A DNA stretch of 64,000 bases from Nocardia takedensis NBRC 100417 (GCF_000308695.1 NZ_BAGG01000032.1:62001-126000), one strand, 5' to 3'; positions 1 to 8,882 are shown, counted from the first letter of the stretch. Numbers and translations: made by a program. The notes: generated by a model from the sequence alone, not told the origin.

Positions 1-48
1 CGCGGATTCGTCGATGTCCTCGCTCGGGCCGTTGCGATGCATACCCAC
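1..48 (-). CDS. 5' end of an unidentified gene running off the left edge
   Basis: On the minus strand a GGAGAGG ribosome-binding site (60-54) precedes a GTG at 48 by five bases, and the frame stays open to the window edge (16 residues). An in-frame ATG at 42 is an alternative start. The FHA gene upstream ends 91 bases earlier on the same strand, so the two may be co-transcribed. Too little is present to name a family. Confidence 0.5.
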   Translation of the reverse strand, partial: MGMHRNGPSEDIDESA

Positions 49-139
49 AGTGTCCTCTCCAGACCCGCGGTCCGCCCCGGGATACCCGGACGCCCGCTCT
101 TCGCATGGTACGACCGCGTTCCGACGCGGGGCGCGGGAG

Positions 140-1396
140 CTACTCGGAGATCCGGGTGGGGCCGTTCGGGTCGGCGACGCGATAGGTGAGGATCTTCTCG
201 CCGATCCGGATGCTCCATCCGGGCGGCAGCGCGGTCGGCGAGGTGCCGACCCTTGTCCACGAATCCGCGCCCGGTGCGGCGACGAAGGTGCCCGCGGGCG
301 TTCCCGCGTCGCGGATGTTGACCTTGCCGCGTTCCAGGGTGATGTAGGCGTGCACCCGGGAGACGTGGCGGTCGCGCGGCACCGACAGCGGCGAGGCGGT
401 GGCGTTGCGGACCGATTCGTCGTTCATCGGGCTGCGGCCGATCACGTACGGGCGGTCAAGGGGGTAGGCGGTGTCCTCGAACAGCAGCGCGCCGGGAGCG
501 GTCGACCCGTCGGTCGCGGGCGGCCGAGCCGGTCGGGTCGCGGAATCGTCGGGCGGCACGGCCGGGCCCTTGTGCAGGGCCAGCGACCGCGACTGCGAGA
601 ACGGGCGCGGTGTCGGGGCCTCCGAGCGCGCGCTCGGCGGCGCGGACTGCTCGGGCGGTGGCTGCACCGGATGGTCCGATCCCGACGCGCCCGGACCGGT
701 CGGGCGCGGACGGACGGGCTCGCTGCCGGTGAACGGCGGGACCGATGTCGCGCGGGTCTCGGGCAGGTCCGCGTCGCCCGCGGGGTCCAGCGCGTCGAAA
801 CCCGCGGGGGCGGTGTGCGCGGGTTCGACGGCGGTCGGCGGTCGGGCGGTGTCGCGCCGGTCGGCGGCGGGGGAACGGCCGCCGCCGCGCACGCCGACGC
901 GGAACTCGAAACCGCCGCCGGGCACCACGCCCGCGCGCAGGTCGGTGCGGGGATGCGCGGCGGGGGAGTCGGCTTCCTCGGCGGTGACGGTGATGCGGCG
1001 CACCGGTTCGCGCACGATCTCGTCGACCCAGGTGAACGCGCGCGCCCCGGAGATCCGGCGCACCCCCTCCGCGCCCTGGATCTCGGCGACCACCGGGCCC
1101 CGCAGCAGGATGACGATGCCGTCGGAGGTGGGCGCGAGCACGCCGAACGGCGGCGGTTCCGAACCGCCCGCGAACACCACGGCCGCCAGACGCTGGGCGA
1201 TCGCCGCCCCGGGATGATCGTCGTCGGCCACGGCTTCGATGGCGCCGAGAATGCGGTCGGTGGAGGAGGTCTCAGCGGCCAGGTACACGACCACGGCCCC
1301 GAAACGGGCGATCAGGCCGTCGCCCGGCGCGATCCCCACGGTCGACGTGCTGGTGGGCACCCGGCCTCCTTCCCGCGCGGCGTCGGCGTCCAGCAT
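140..1396 (-). CDS. FHA-domain protein (phosphothreonine-binding)
   Basis: A 418-residue protein. The N-terminal ~170 residues form an unassigned, non-repetitive alpha/beta-looking region. Residues ~175-295 are a Pro/Ser/Thr/Ala-rich linker. Residues ~305-405 carry a forkhead-associated fold, with the VIGRS loop and the SRVH motif that binds phosphothreonine. FHA proteins act as readouts of Ser/Thr kinases such as the Pkn kinases of this order. No membrane segment or catalytic motif is seen. The N-terminal part may be a second sensor domain, but I do not recognise it. It is divergent from the tetR gene, with about 190 bases between them. Confidence 0.8.
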   Translation of the reverse strand: MLDADAAREGGRVPTSTSTVGIAPGDGLIARFGAVVVYLAAETSSTDRILGAIEAVADDDHPGAAIAQRLAAVVFAGGSEPPPFGVLAPTSDGIVILLRGPVVAEIQGAEGVRRISGARAFTWVDEIVREPVRRITVTAEEADSPAAHPRTDLRAGVVPGGGFEFRVGVRGGGRSPAADRRDTARPPTAVEPAHTAPAGFDALDPAGDADLPETRATSVPPFTGSEPVRPRPTGPGASGSDHPVQPPPEQSAPPSARSEAPTPRPFSQSRSLALHKGPAVPPDDSATRPARPPATDGSTAPGALLFEDTAYPLDRPYVIGRSPMNDESVRNATASPLSVPRDRHVSRVHAYITLERGKVNIRDAGTPAGTFVAAPGADSWTRVGTSPTALPPGWSIRIGEKILTYRVADPNGPTRISE

Positions 1397-1523
1397 AGTG
1401 GTGCCCCGCCGTCGCCACGCCGGGGTCGGTCGGCGGGCGCACCGGCCCGGCCGCTCCGGAAATGTCCGACATGCCGATCGCCGTTCGTGTCAAACGACGT
1501 TCGCCGCTGCGTAGGCTCCCCCC

Positions 1524-1592
1524 ATGGCGAAGTGCGGTGATCCGATGACCGACCCCCGATCCGCGGCCGCGAGCGGAAAGGCGCGCCTATGA
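1524..1592 (+). CDS. Leaderless 22-residue upstream ORF coupled to tetR
   Basis: An ATG at 1524 lies five bases after a TAGGCT -10 box (1513-1518), as expected for a leaderless mRNA. The frame runs 22 codons (MAKCGDPM..., ending ARL) and stops at 1590-1592, so its TGA overlaps the ATG of the TetR gene in an ATGA junction. The -35 is unclear; TCAAAC (1490-1495, 17-base spacer) is one option. Translation of this ORF would deliver ribosomes to tetR, which has no good ribosome-binding site of its own. Expression is inferred, not shown. Confidence 0.45.
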   Translation: MAKCGDPMTDPRSAAASGKARL

Positions 1593-2176
1593 GAGCCGCG
1601 CCGGTCAGCCGCAGGGCCCGTCCCGCCAAAGCCCCGCTCAGTCGCGAGGCGATCGTGGAGACCGGACTGCGCATCCTCGACACCGACGGACTCGCCGCGC
1701 TCACCATGCGGCGGGTCGCCCAGGAACTGGACACCGGCGCGGCCTCGCTCTACGTCTACGTCGCCAACCGCGACGATCTGATGGCGGCCATGCTCGACGA
1801 CGTGATCGGCGCGGTGCCCGAACCGCGCGGCGGCGGATGGCGCGACCGACTCGTCGCGCTGGTGGAGGCGACCGTGGCCGCGATGGCGCGCCATCAGGGG
1901 CTGGCCCTGGTCGCGCTCGGCGCGAGCCCCACCGAGACGGTCACCAAGCGACTCATCGACCGCATGCGCCTGCTGCTGGCCGAAGGCGGGGTCGACGTGC
2001 GGACCGCGCGCTGGGCGGTCGGCCTGCTCTACCTCTACATCACGGCCTCCGCGGCGGGCCACATCGAAGGGCTGCCCGCCCGACCCGACCACGACGGCGG
2101 CCCCGCCGATCCGCGCCGGGTGCGCTGGGAACTACGGGCTGTCATCGACGGAATCCTGGCGACACCGGCGGGCTGA
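1589..2176 (+). CDS. TetR-family transcriptional regulator
   Basis: A 195-residue regulator, a normal length for the family. Residues ~20-70 form the N-terminal helix-turn-helix (LTMRRVAQELDTGAASLYVY, then NRDDL). The rest is the helical ligand-binding domain, whose effector cannot be predicted. The ATG overlaps the stop of a 22-codon upstream ORF. Likely targets are its own promoter or neighbours, but no clear palindrome is visible between it and the divergent FHA gene. Confidence 0.9.
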   Translation: MRAAPVSRRARPAKAPLSREAIVETGLRILDTDGLAALTMRRVAQELDTGAASLYVYVANRDDLMAAMLDDVIGAVPEPRGGGWRDRLVALVEATVAAMARHQGLALVALGASPTETVTKRLIDRMRLLLAEGGVDVRTARWAVGLLYLYITASAAGHIEGLPARPDHDGGPADPRRVRWELRAVIDGILATPAG

Positions 2177-2195
2177 ACCGGCGATACTCGGGCAC

Positions 2196-2381
2196 ATGAC
2201 AACCTGGTATGCCGGCGCTTGCGGCCCAGTGGGGCCGCGCGGTGCGGGACCGGTGGTGCCGCCCGATGCGGAACCGACTGCACCGGGCGCGGCGGAAGCG
2301 AGTGGGCCCGACCGCGGGAAATTCGATGTCGTGGACCGGACGAGGTCGAGCGCGCCGGCCGTGCGAGATCCGATGCCATGA
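2196..2381 (+). CDS. Possible leaderless 61-residue ORF coupled to the acetyltransferase
   Basis: A GATACT -10 box (2183-2188) lies seven bases before the ATG at 2196, the spacing of a leaderless start. The 61-codon frame is rich in Pro, Ala and Gly and ends in a TGA (2379-2381) that overlaps the ATG of the GNAT gene as ATGA. It may be a small protein or simply a translated leader. The same arrangement precedes the tetR gene 670 bases upstream. I recognise no domain. Confidence 0.4.
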   Translation: MTTWYAGACGPVGPRGAGPVVPPDAEPTAPGAAEASGPDRGKFDVVDRTRSSAPAVRDPMP

Positions 2382-2947
2382 ACGGTGAGGTATCGGCTGG
2401 GGCGGACCGTGGGGGATCGGCGGCGATCCGGGCGGCGGGCGAGGCGGATCTGCCGGTGCTGCGGGAGATCGAGGTCGCCGCGGGCGCGCCGTTCGCGGCG
2501 ATCGGCATGACCGAGATCGCCGAGGACGATCCGCCGACGCTGGAACGGCTGCGTGAATTCGCCGAGGCCGGGCGGGCCTGGGTGTGGATCGAGCGGGACG
2601 AACCCGTCGCGTACCTGGTTCTCGGCGTCGTCGACGGCGCGGCCCACATCGAGCAGGTGTCGGTGCGGCCCGACTTCGCCGGACGGCGCATCGGACTGGC
2701 CTTGATCCGGCACGCCGCCCGGTGGGCGCTCGCGCGCGGCATCGACACGATGACGTTGACCACCTTCACCGAGGTGCCGTGGAACGGTCCGTACTACCGC
2801 CGCGCGGGGTTCCGCGAGATCGCGCCCGCCGACCTCGGTCCGCGGTTGCGCGCGATCCGCGCGGCGGAGGTGGCGCACGGACTGGACCGAACGTCACCGC
2901 GCACCGCGATGCGCGCCGCCTGCGCCGAGGTGTTGACGACGCACTGA
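2378..2947 (+). CDS. GNAT-family N-acetyltransferase
   Basis: About 189 residues with the GNAT fold. Conserved core features are the beta4 strand (AHIEQVSVRPDF), the acetyl-CoA pyrophosphate loop (AGRRIGLALIRHA) and the late WNGPYYRRAGFREI segment. The substrate is unknown; small amines or antibiotics are typical. The ATG at 2378 is chosen because it sits in an ATGA overlap with the upstream ORF and because homology begins shortly after it. The frame is open upstream to 2219, but those residues are low-complexity. Confidence 0.85.
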   Translation: MNGEVSAGADRGGSAAIRAAGEADLPVLREIEVAAGAPFAAIGMTEIAEDDPPTLERLREFAEAGRAWVWIERDEPVAYLVLGVVDGAAHIEQVSVRPDFAGRRIGLALIRHAARWALARGIDTMTLTTFTEVPWNGPYYRRAGFREIAPADLGPRLRAIRAAEVAHGLDRTSPRTAMRAACAEVLTTH

Positions 2948-3044
2948 GCGGGGCGACGACGGGTGAGTCCTGCTGCGGGCGTGAGGGTTTGCCGCACGAC
3001 CTCCCTCGGCGAGGACGCTGATTCGATCGGCTGTTCCCGAAAAG

Positions 3045-4601
3045 TCAGCCGACGGTGTGGGAATGGTCGAAGGCGGCTTCGGCGGCGGGGAGTGCGGCTT
3101 CGCGGTCTTCGGGGACCAGACCGATCCGGGTACGGCGGTCGAGCAGGTCGGCCGGTTCGAGCGCGCCCTCGTGGGAGACCGCGAAGGCGAATTCGGCGGC
3201 GGTGACGTCCATGCCGGGGGCCACCGGGCGCGCCAGATCGGCGCGGCGTTCGGCGGCGGCCTGGAGCGCGGGAGCTTCCGAGCCGTAGCGATCGATCAGG
3301 ATCGGCGGGGCGTCGAGGCAGTCGCGCGCGGCCCCGCCGATCGCGCCGACCAGCGGCAGGCGGTGCGTCGAGCAGGGGAGCGCGGTCAGGCCCGCGTCGG
3401 CGACGGCCGCGTCCACCACGTCCTGCGCCATCCGCCGGTAGGTGGTGAGCTTGCCGCCGACGATCGTGACGATCCCGTTCGGGGCGCGCAGCACCGCGTG
3501 CTCGCGGGAGATGTCGGCGGTGCTGCCGTCTTCGGTGCGCAGCAGCGGGCGCAGGCCCGCGAAGCTGCCGCGGATGTCGGCGCGGGTCAGCGGTTCGCGC
3601 AGCGTGCGGTTGACGGTGTCGAGCAGGAAGTCGATCTCGCCTTCGGTGGCGTGCGGTTCGTCGGGGATCGGGCCGGGGGCGTCCTCGTCGGTGAGTCCCA
3701 GGTAGACCCGTCCGTGCGGGGCGGGGAAGGCGAAGACGAAACGGCCGAAACTGCCCGGCACCGGCACGGTCAGCGCGGCGGTGAGTCCGCCGAAGGCCGC
3801 GGCGTCGAAGACCAGGTGGGTGCCGCGCGAAGGGCGCAGTCGGATGCTGGGGTCGACCTGGTCGGCCCACACGCCGGTCGCGTTGACGACCGCGCGGGCC
3901 CGCACGGACAGGGTTTCGCCGGTGCGGGTGTCACGCAGCAGCGCGCCGTCGCCGGTGGCCTCGACGGCCTCGACGCGAGTCAGGACGGTCGCGCCGTGCG
4001 CGGCGGCGGTGCGGGCCAGGGCCACGACCAGGCGGGCGTCGTCGACGAGTTGTCCGTCCCACGCTTGGAGGCCGCCGCGCAGTCCGGCGCGGCGCAGCGT
4101 GGGGGCGAGGCGCAGCGCTTCGGCGGCGGCCACCCGGCGGGCGCGGGGCAGCGTCGCCGCCGGGGTGCCCGCGGCGCGGCGCAGGATGTCGCCCGCGGCG
4201 TAACCCGCGCGGATCGCGACCTGTTCGACGCGCCCGAGCGGTGGTAGCAGCGGCACGAGTTGGGGTAGCGGGCGCACCAGATGCGGTGCGGTGGTGGCGA
4301 ACACGATGCCGCGTTCCACCGCGCTCTCGTGGGCGAGCCCGATCCGGCCGCTCGACAGGTAGCGCAGGCCGCCGTGCACGAGTTTGGAACTCCACCGACT
4401 GGTCCCGAACGCCAGGTCGTGCCGTTCCACCAGGACCGTGCGCAGTCCGCGCGCGGCCGCGTCGAGCGCGGCCCCCGTTCCGGTGACGCCGCCGCCGATG
4501 ATCAGCAGGTCGATCTCGGGGGCGTCGCCGAGGCGGCGCAGGTCCTCGGTGCGGCGCGCGGCGTTGAGCGCGGAGCCGGAGGCGGCCGGATTCGTGGTCA
4601 T
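3045..4601 (-). CDS. glpD: Glycerol-3-phosphate dehydrogenase (FAD-dependent)
   Basis: Oxidises sn-glycerol-3-phosphate to dihydroxyacetone phosphate at the membrane, passing electrons to quinone. The 518-residue protein has the N-terminal dinucleotide fold (IIGGGVTGTGAALDAAARG, residues ~34-52), the GlpD signature WSSKLVHGGLRYL and the GlpD C-terminal domain. A TetR gene sits 21 bases upstream on the same strand, so the two are probably one transcript. The set with the divergent flavoprotein and diacylglycerol kinase matches the M. tuberculosis glpD1 neighbourhood. Confidence 0.93.
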   Translation of the reverse strand: MTTNPAASGSALNAARRTEDLRRLGDAPEIDLLIIGGGVTGTGAALDAAARGLRTVLVERHDLAFGTSRWSSKLVHGGLRYLSSGRIGLAHESAVERGIVFATTAPHLVRPLPQLVPLLPPLGRVEQVAIRAGYAAGDILRRAAGTPAATLPRARRVAAAEALRLAPTLRRAGLRGGLQAWDGQLVDDARLVVALARTAAAHGATVLTRVEAVEATGDGALLRDTRTGETLSVRARAVVNATGVWADQVDPSIRLRPSRGTHLVFDAAAFGGLTAALTVPVPGSFGRFVFAFPAPHGRVYLGLTDEDAPGPIPDEPHATEGEIDFLLDTVNRTLREPLTRADIRGSFAGLRPLLRTEDGSTADISREHAVLRAPNGIVTIVGGKLTTYRRMAQDVVDAAVADAGLTALPCSTHRLPLVGAIGGAARDCLDAPPILIDRYGSEAPALQAAAERRADLARPVAPGMDVTAAEFAFAVSHEGALEPADLLDRRTRIGLVPEDREAALPAAEAAFDHSHTVG

Positions 4602-4622
4602 CGCAAGCTCTTTCGGTAGGGG

Positions 4623-5219
4623 TCAGGGACGCAGGTAGCCGTCGACGGCGCGCGTCAGTTCGTTGTCCAGGTCGGGGGCGGGCAGCAGGTCGGCGACGGT
4701 GCCCGCGGACTGCACGGCCGACTGCGCGATCAGCAGCAGCATGGTGGCGAGGTGGACGGGGTCGCCCGCGCGGATCGAGCCGTCGGCCTGGCCTTCGCCG
4801 ATGCCCGCGGCGAACAGGTCGACCAGGGTGCGCTGGTTGCGGCCGAGCCGCCCGAAGACGTAGGTCAGCATCAGGTCGGTGTCGGTGCGGAAGATCTTGC
4901 CGAACAACGCGTTCGCGCGGATCGCCGCCGCGCCGGTCACGATGCCGCCGACCAGGCGTTCCCGGCCGCTGCCCGCGGTGGGCATGGTGGCGACCAGCAG
5001 TCCGCGCAACTCGCGCACCAGCAGTTCGGCGATGAGCGCGCCGGTGTCGGGCCAGCGCCGGTAGACGGTGGGTCGGCTGACGCCTGCGCGCCGCGCCACT
5101 TCGGTGAGGGTGGTCCTGCGGACGCCGAATTCCTCGACGCAGGCCCTGGCCGCGGCGAAGATCGCCAGGTCGATGGCCGGGAGGTCGGTGTCATCGGGGG
5201 GTGATGTGGGGATGCTCAT
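4623..5219 (-). CDS. TetR-family regulator upstream of glpD
   Basis: A 198-residue regulator with a clear helix-turn-helix (RTTLTEVARRAGVSRPTVYR, residues ~37-56) and a TetR C-terminal helical domain. It is transcribed away from the flavoprotein gene across a 79-base AT-rich gap (5220-5298), a natural site for autoregulation and joint control of glpD and the flavoprotein-dagK pair. Compare Rv2250c in the same position in M. tuberculosis. Confidence 0.9.
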   Translation of the reverse strand: MSIPTSPPDDTDLPAIDLAIFAAARACVEEFGVRRTTLTEVARRAGVSRPTVYRRWPDTGALIAELLVRELRGLLVATMPTAGSGRERLVGGIVTGAAAIRANALFGKIFRTDTDLMLTYVFGRLGRNQRTLVDLFAAGIGEGQADGSIRAGDPVHLATMLLLIAQSAVQSAGTVADLLPAPDLDNELTRAVDGYLRP

Positions 5220-5265
5220 TCTCGCCGCTCGGGTGTCGATGGTCGGGGCACAGCGGGGTGTCGAT

Positions 5266-5298
5266 TACTTCTTGACAATCTATGTAAGACTGTAACGC
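5266..5298 (+). promoter_or_regulatory. AT-rich divergent control region
   Basis: This strikingly AT-rich patch in a roughly 70 % GC region contains a consensus -35 (TTGACA, 5272-5277). It also has a direct repeat (TGTAAGAC then TGTAAC, 5284-5296) and an imperfect inverted pair (TTAC at 5266-5269, GTAA at 5284-5287). It ends at the ATG of the flavoprotein gene. A good -10 at 17 bases is not obvious. It is the likely operator of the adjacent TetR protein. Confidence 0.5.
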
Positions 5299-6948
5299 AT
5301 GGTGGAGACGCAGTACAGCGGCGGCCCGCAGGCCCCCGAAAACCCCGACGCGCGGACGCGGGCACCGAGTATGGTGTGGGACGCCTGGGGAATCCCGGCC
5401 GGACACCAGCCGTTGTCGGCGCAGATCCGAGGTCTGCTCACGCAGGTCTTCGGGGTCTCCGGGGATCCGGTGGCGCGTCGCGACGAGGGCGACGTGCCGC
5501 TCCGCGCGTCGGCGCTCACGCCCGCCCGACGAGACGGGTTGACCGCGGTGGTCGGCGTCGACCACGTGTCCACCGACCACCGCGACCGACTGCGACGCGC
5601 GGGCGGCAAGAGCACCCCCGACCTGCTGCGCCGCCGCCTGGATCGCCCGCAGGACGCGCCCGACGCCGTCGTCTTCCCCGCCGATCACGGCGAAGTCCTG
5701 GCGTTGCTGGCGCACTGCGCCGAGGCCGGGATCGCGGTCGTGCCGTTCGGCGGCGGCACCAGCGTGGTCGGCGGCGTCTCCCCGGAACGCGGTCGCTTCG
5801 ACACCGTGATCGCCCTGGACCTGCGCCGCCTCGACGGCCTGCGCGCGGTCGACCCGATCAGCGGCACCGCGACCCTCGGCGCGGGTCTCACCGGCCCCGC
5901 CGCCGAGGAACTGCTCGCCGCGCACGGACTGTCGCTGGGCCACTTCCCGCAGAGCTTCGAGTTCGCCAGCATCGGCGGATTCGCGGCCACCCGCTCCTCG
6001 GGGCAGGCCTCGGCGGGATACGGCCGTTTCGACGACATGGTGCAGCGACTCCTGATCGCCACGCCCACGGGCGAACTCGACCTCGGGCGGGCTCCCGCCT
6101 CGGCCGCCGGGCCCGATCTGCGAGAGTTGTTCGTGGGGTCCGAAGGCGCGCTCGGCGTCATCACCGAAGTCACCGTGCGCGTGCACCCGCGCCCGGAAAC
6201 CGTTGCCTACCAGGCGTGGTCGTTTCCCGACTTCGCCACCGGCGCGGCGGCGCTGCGCTCGGTGGTCCAGGCCGGCGCGGCGCCGACGGTGCTGCGACTG
6301 TCCGACGAGGCCGAGACCGGTCTGAACCTGGCCCGCGCGGGCGATATCGGCGGTGCGCCCGTCACCGGATGCCTGGCCGTCACCACCGTCGAGGGCACGG
6401 CCGCGCATGTCGCCGCGCGCCGCGCCGAAGCCGAAGCGCTGCTGCGCGCGGCGGGCGGCACGGCGCTGGGCGAGGAACCGGCCCGCCAGTGGGAACACGG
6501 CCGCTTCGCCGCCCCCTACCTGCGCGACGCACTGCTCGACGTCGGCGTGCTGTGCGAGACGCTCGAGACCGCGACCACCTGGTCCGCGCTGCCCGACCTG
6601 AAGGCGCGCGTCACCGCCTCGCTGACCGAATCGCTGGGCGTCGACGGCGCGCCCGTACTGGTGATGTGCCACATCTCGCACACCTATCCCACCGGCGCAT
6701 CGCTCTACTTCACGGTCGTGGCCCGCCAGGCCGAGGACCCGCTCGCGCAGTGGGCCGTGGCCAAACGGGCCGTCGGTGACGTCATCGCGGCGGCGGGCGC
6801 GACCATCACCCACCACCACGCGGTCGGCACCGACCACCGGCCCTGGCTGCCCGACGAGATCGGCGACCTCGGGGTACGGGTGCTGCGCGCGGTGAAGAAC
6901 GAGATCGACCCCGTCGGCATCCTGAACCCGGGCAAGCTGATCCGATGA
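5299..6948 (+). CDS. FAD-linked oxidase, alkyldihydroxyacetonephosphate synthase-like
   Basis: A 549-residue flavoprotein of the VAO/AGPS type. The FAD-binding PCMH domain lies at about 110-300 (VPFGGGTSVVGGV, PDLRELFVGSEGALGVITE), followed by the FAD-linked oxidase C-terminal domain with a HHHAVGTDHRPWL segment and the terminal NPGKLI. True AGPS swaps an acyl for an alkyl group on dihydroxyacetone phosphate. Sitting between glpD, which makes that phosphate, and a diacylglycerol kinase, a role in glycerolipid metabolism is plausible but unproved. Rv2251 occupies the same place in M. tuberculosis. Confidence 0.85.
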   Translation: MVETQYSGGPQAPENPDARTRAPSMVWDAWGIPAGHQPLSAQIRGLLTQVFGVSGDPVARRDEGDVPLRASALTPARRDGLTAVVGVDHVSTDHRDRLRRAGGKSTPDLLRRRLDRPQDAPDAVVFPADHGEVLALLAHCAEAGIAVVPFGGGTSVVGGVSPERGRFDTVIALDLRRLDGLRAVDPISGTATLGAGLTGPAAEELLAAHGLSLGHFPQSFEFASIGGFAATRSSGQASAGYGRFDDMVQRLLIATPTGELDLGRAPASAAGPDLRELFVGSEGALGVITEVTVRVHPRPETVAYQAWSFPDFATGAAALRSVVQAGAAPTVLRLSDEAETGLNLARAGDIGGAPVTGCLAVTTVEGTAAHVAARRAEAEALLRAAGGTALGEEPARQWEHGRFAAPYLRDALLDVGVLCETLETATTWSALPDLKARVTASLTESLGVDGAPVLVMCHISHTYPTGASLYFTVVARQAEDPLAQWAVAKRAVGDVIAAAGATITHHHAVGTDHRPWLPDEIGDLGVRVLRAVKNEIDPVGILNPGKLIR

Positions 6949-7889
6949 GCGCGGCGATCCGAACGGCCCTGGTCGTCACCAACCGACTCTCCGGGCTCGG
7001 CCGCGGACAGGACTCGGCCGCCGCGGCCGTGGCCCGGCTCAGCGCGGGCGGTGTCGAGATCACCGAGATCCGCGCCGCCTCGGCCGCCGAATCCGTTCGC
7101 CTGGTGCGTGATTCGCTCACCGACGCGGGCAGGCGGCCCGACGCGGTGATCTGCGTCGGCGGCGACGGACTGATCAACGTCACCTTGGACGCGCTCGCGA
7201 ACACCGGCGTCCCACTGGGGCTGATCCCCAGCGGCACCGGCAACGACCTGGCCCGCGCCCTCGGCGTGCCGACCGACGACCCGGTGGCCGCCGCCGAAGT
7301 CGTCCTGGCGGGCCGCACGCGGGTGATCGACCTGGGACGCCTGGAGTCCACCGGCGTCGAGCCGATGTGGTTCGCCACCGTGACGGGCACCGGATTCGAC
7401 GCGCGGGTCACCCTGCGCGCCAACGCCATGCGCCGCCCGAAAGGGCCCGCCCGCTACAGCCTGGCCGCGCTCGCGGAACTGGCGAGCGGGTTGGCGGTGC
7501 CGTATCGGATCGAACTGTCCGGTGTGGCCGTCGGGCAGTTGGACAACCCGCCCGCGGACACCGTCCTGGAGACCGAGGCGGTGCTGGTGGCGATCGGCAA
7601 TTCGCGCACCTACGGCGGCGGCATGCTGATCTGTCCCGACGCCGAGATGGACGACGGACTGCTCGACATCACCGTGGTCGGGAAGGTCTCGCGATGGAAG
7701 ATGCTCGAACTGCTGCCCGCGCTGTCGTCGGGCAAGCGCATCGATCACCCCGCGACCCGGCGCTATCGCGTCGCCCGGGTCACACTGAGCGCGCCGGGCG
7801 CGCCCGCGACCACGGACGGCGAACCGGCGGGCATGCTGCCCGCGACCCTGAGCGCGGTCCCGGGTGCGCTCACCGTGCTCGCGCGCTGA
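6945..7889 (+). CDS. dagK: Diacylglycerol kinase
   Basis: A 314-residue lipid kinase phosphorylating diacylglycerol-type lipids with ATP to give phosphatidic acid, feeding phospholipid and phosphatidylinositol mannoside synthesis. The catalytic core motif VCVGGDGLINVTLDAL and the SGTGNDLARALG loop are intact, and the C-terminal beta-sandwich is present (SRTYGGGMLICPDAEMDDG). The ATG overlaps the previous stop (ATGA), so it is coupled to the flavoprotein. Rv2252 is the M. tuberculosis counterpart by position. Confidence 0.92.
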   Translation: MSAAIRTALVVTNRLSGLGRGQDSAAAAVARLSAGGVEITEIRAASAAESVRLVRDSLTDAGRRPDAVICVGGDGLINVTLDALANTGVPLGLIPSGTGNDLARALGVPTDDPVAAAEVVLAGRTRVIDLGRLESTGVEPMWFATVTGTGFDARVTLRANAMRRPKGPARYSLAALAELASGLAVPYRIELSGVAVGQLDNPPADTVLETEAVLVAIGNSRTYGGGMLICPDAEMDDGLLDITVVGKVSRWKMLELLPALSSGKRIDHPATRRYRVARVTLSAPGAPATTDGEPAGMLPATLSAVPGALTVLAR

Positions 7890-7912
7890 GATGGCTGACC
7901 AACGTCGACCGC

Positions 7913-7984
7913 GCTGGCTGGGCTGACCGCGCTGACCGGGCTGACCGGGCTGACCGGGCTGGTCGCGTCGACCGGGCTGACCGC
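7913..7984. repeat. Tandem GGGCTGACC repeat between convergent genes
   Basis: About six near-identical 9-base units (core GCTGACCGG) lie in the 142-base gap between dagK (+) and the P-loop gene (-). The repeat is not in a supported reading frame and lacks the spacing of a CRISPR. A related GGCTG-rich repeat occupies another convergent gap at 40690-40830. Confidence 0.7.
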
Positions 7985-8031
7985 GGTGTGCCTGCGAGCG
8001 CCGATGCGGGCGGGCCGGGGAGTGCGTCGGC

Positions 8032-8721
8032 TCAGTCGGCGAAGGTGACGCGCGCGATGGCGTTGACGGTCGGTCGGTCCACGACCACGACCGACGCGCA
8101 CGGCACCGGGTTCGGCGCGACCTCGCTGACCGTGCCGAGCAGTTCCCGCCAGCGGCGGACGTGTAGGCGGAAGGACACCCCGTTCACCCGCCGCCCACGC
8201 GCCCGCTGTCCCGCCATCGCCTCGGTCGCGGGCACGTCGAGCAGCACCACGTGCAGTTCACGCTGGAAGCGTCGCGCCCAGCGCGCGATCATGGCGCGCG
8301 TCCAGCGAAAGGTCGCGCATTCGTGGATCACGACCGGCCCGTGTACGGTGCGCAGCGCCGATCTGATGCCGGCGTAGTGCACGACGTGTACCAGCGGACG
8401 CCACAGCGGATAGGGCAGCCAGCCGAGGCGGCGCTTCCAGCGGTTGCGGGCGTGGTGGGAGTCGAGCACGAGCAGCCCGGCGGGGCCGCGCGGGGGACTC
8501 TCGTCCTCGGGGCGGACGCCGAAGTACCGGTGCAGCGCGGTGCTCTTGCCCGCGCCGGGCACCCCCGCGAACACCAGTGCCGCGTGCGCGGGATAGCGCA
8601 GTTCCTCGACGGGGCGGCCGCGCAGGTCGTGGACGGCGTGCGGGCACACGATCCGTTCGGCGGCAACGGGAATGCGCGATTCCGGCGCGCAGCCGGGAAC
8701 GCTGTCCAGTGGGGGGCTCAT
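8032..8721 (-). CDS. P-loop ATP-binding protein, nucleoside-kinase-like
   Basis: A 229-residue AAA/zeta-type P-loop protein. The Walker A motif is FAGVPGAGKSTALH (residues ~51-64). A likely Walker B acidic segment is LLVLDSHHARNRW, and a lid-like arginine-rich region (ARGRRVNGVSFRLHVRRWR) follows. Similar short actinobacterial proteins are annotated as predicted kinases, but the substrate is unknown. It stands alone, convergent with dagK. Confidence 0.75.
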   Translation of the reverse strand: MSPPLDSVPGCAPESRIPVAAERIVCPHAVHDLRGRPVEELRYPAHAALVFAGVPGAGKSTALHRYFGVRPEDESPPRGPAGLLVLDSHHARNRWKRRLGWLPYPLWRPLVHVVHYAGIRSALRTVHGPVVIHECATFRWTRAMIARWARRFQRELHVVLLDVPATEAMAGQRARGRRVNGVSFRLHVRRWRELLGTVSEVAPNPVPCASVVVVDRPTVNAIARVTFAD

Positions 8722-8882
8722 CCATCCAGAGTTCTCGGTCGGTGCGGTTTCGGCAACCGCGATACGCCGAATTGACCACGGAAACCCGGACTTCGCGAAT
8801 CGGACACACCGATACCGGCGGGTAGCGGGCGCGGGCTAACAGTTGGCAACTCGCGCAGGCGATTTCGGGGACCCGCCTCGAG

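Noticed and set aside
3057..4247. Long + strand ORF opposite glpD
   Set aside because: Mirror of glpD codon bias with no motifs.
7913..7984. CRISPR-like array
   Set aside because: Units are 9 bases, contiguous, with no unique spacers and no cas genes.
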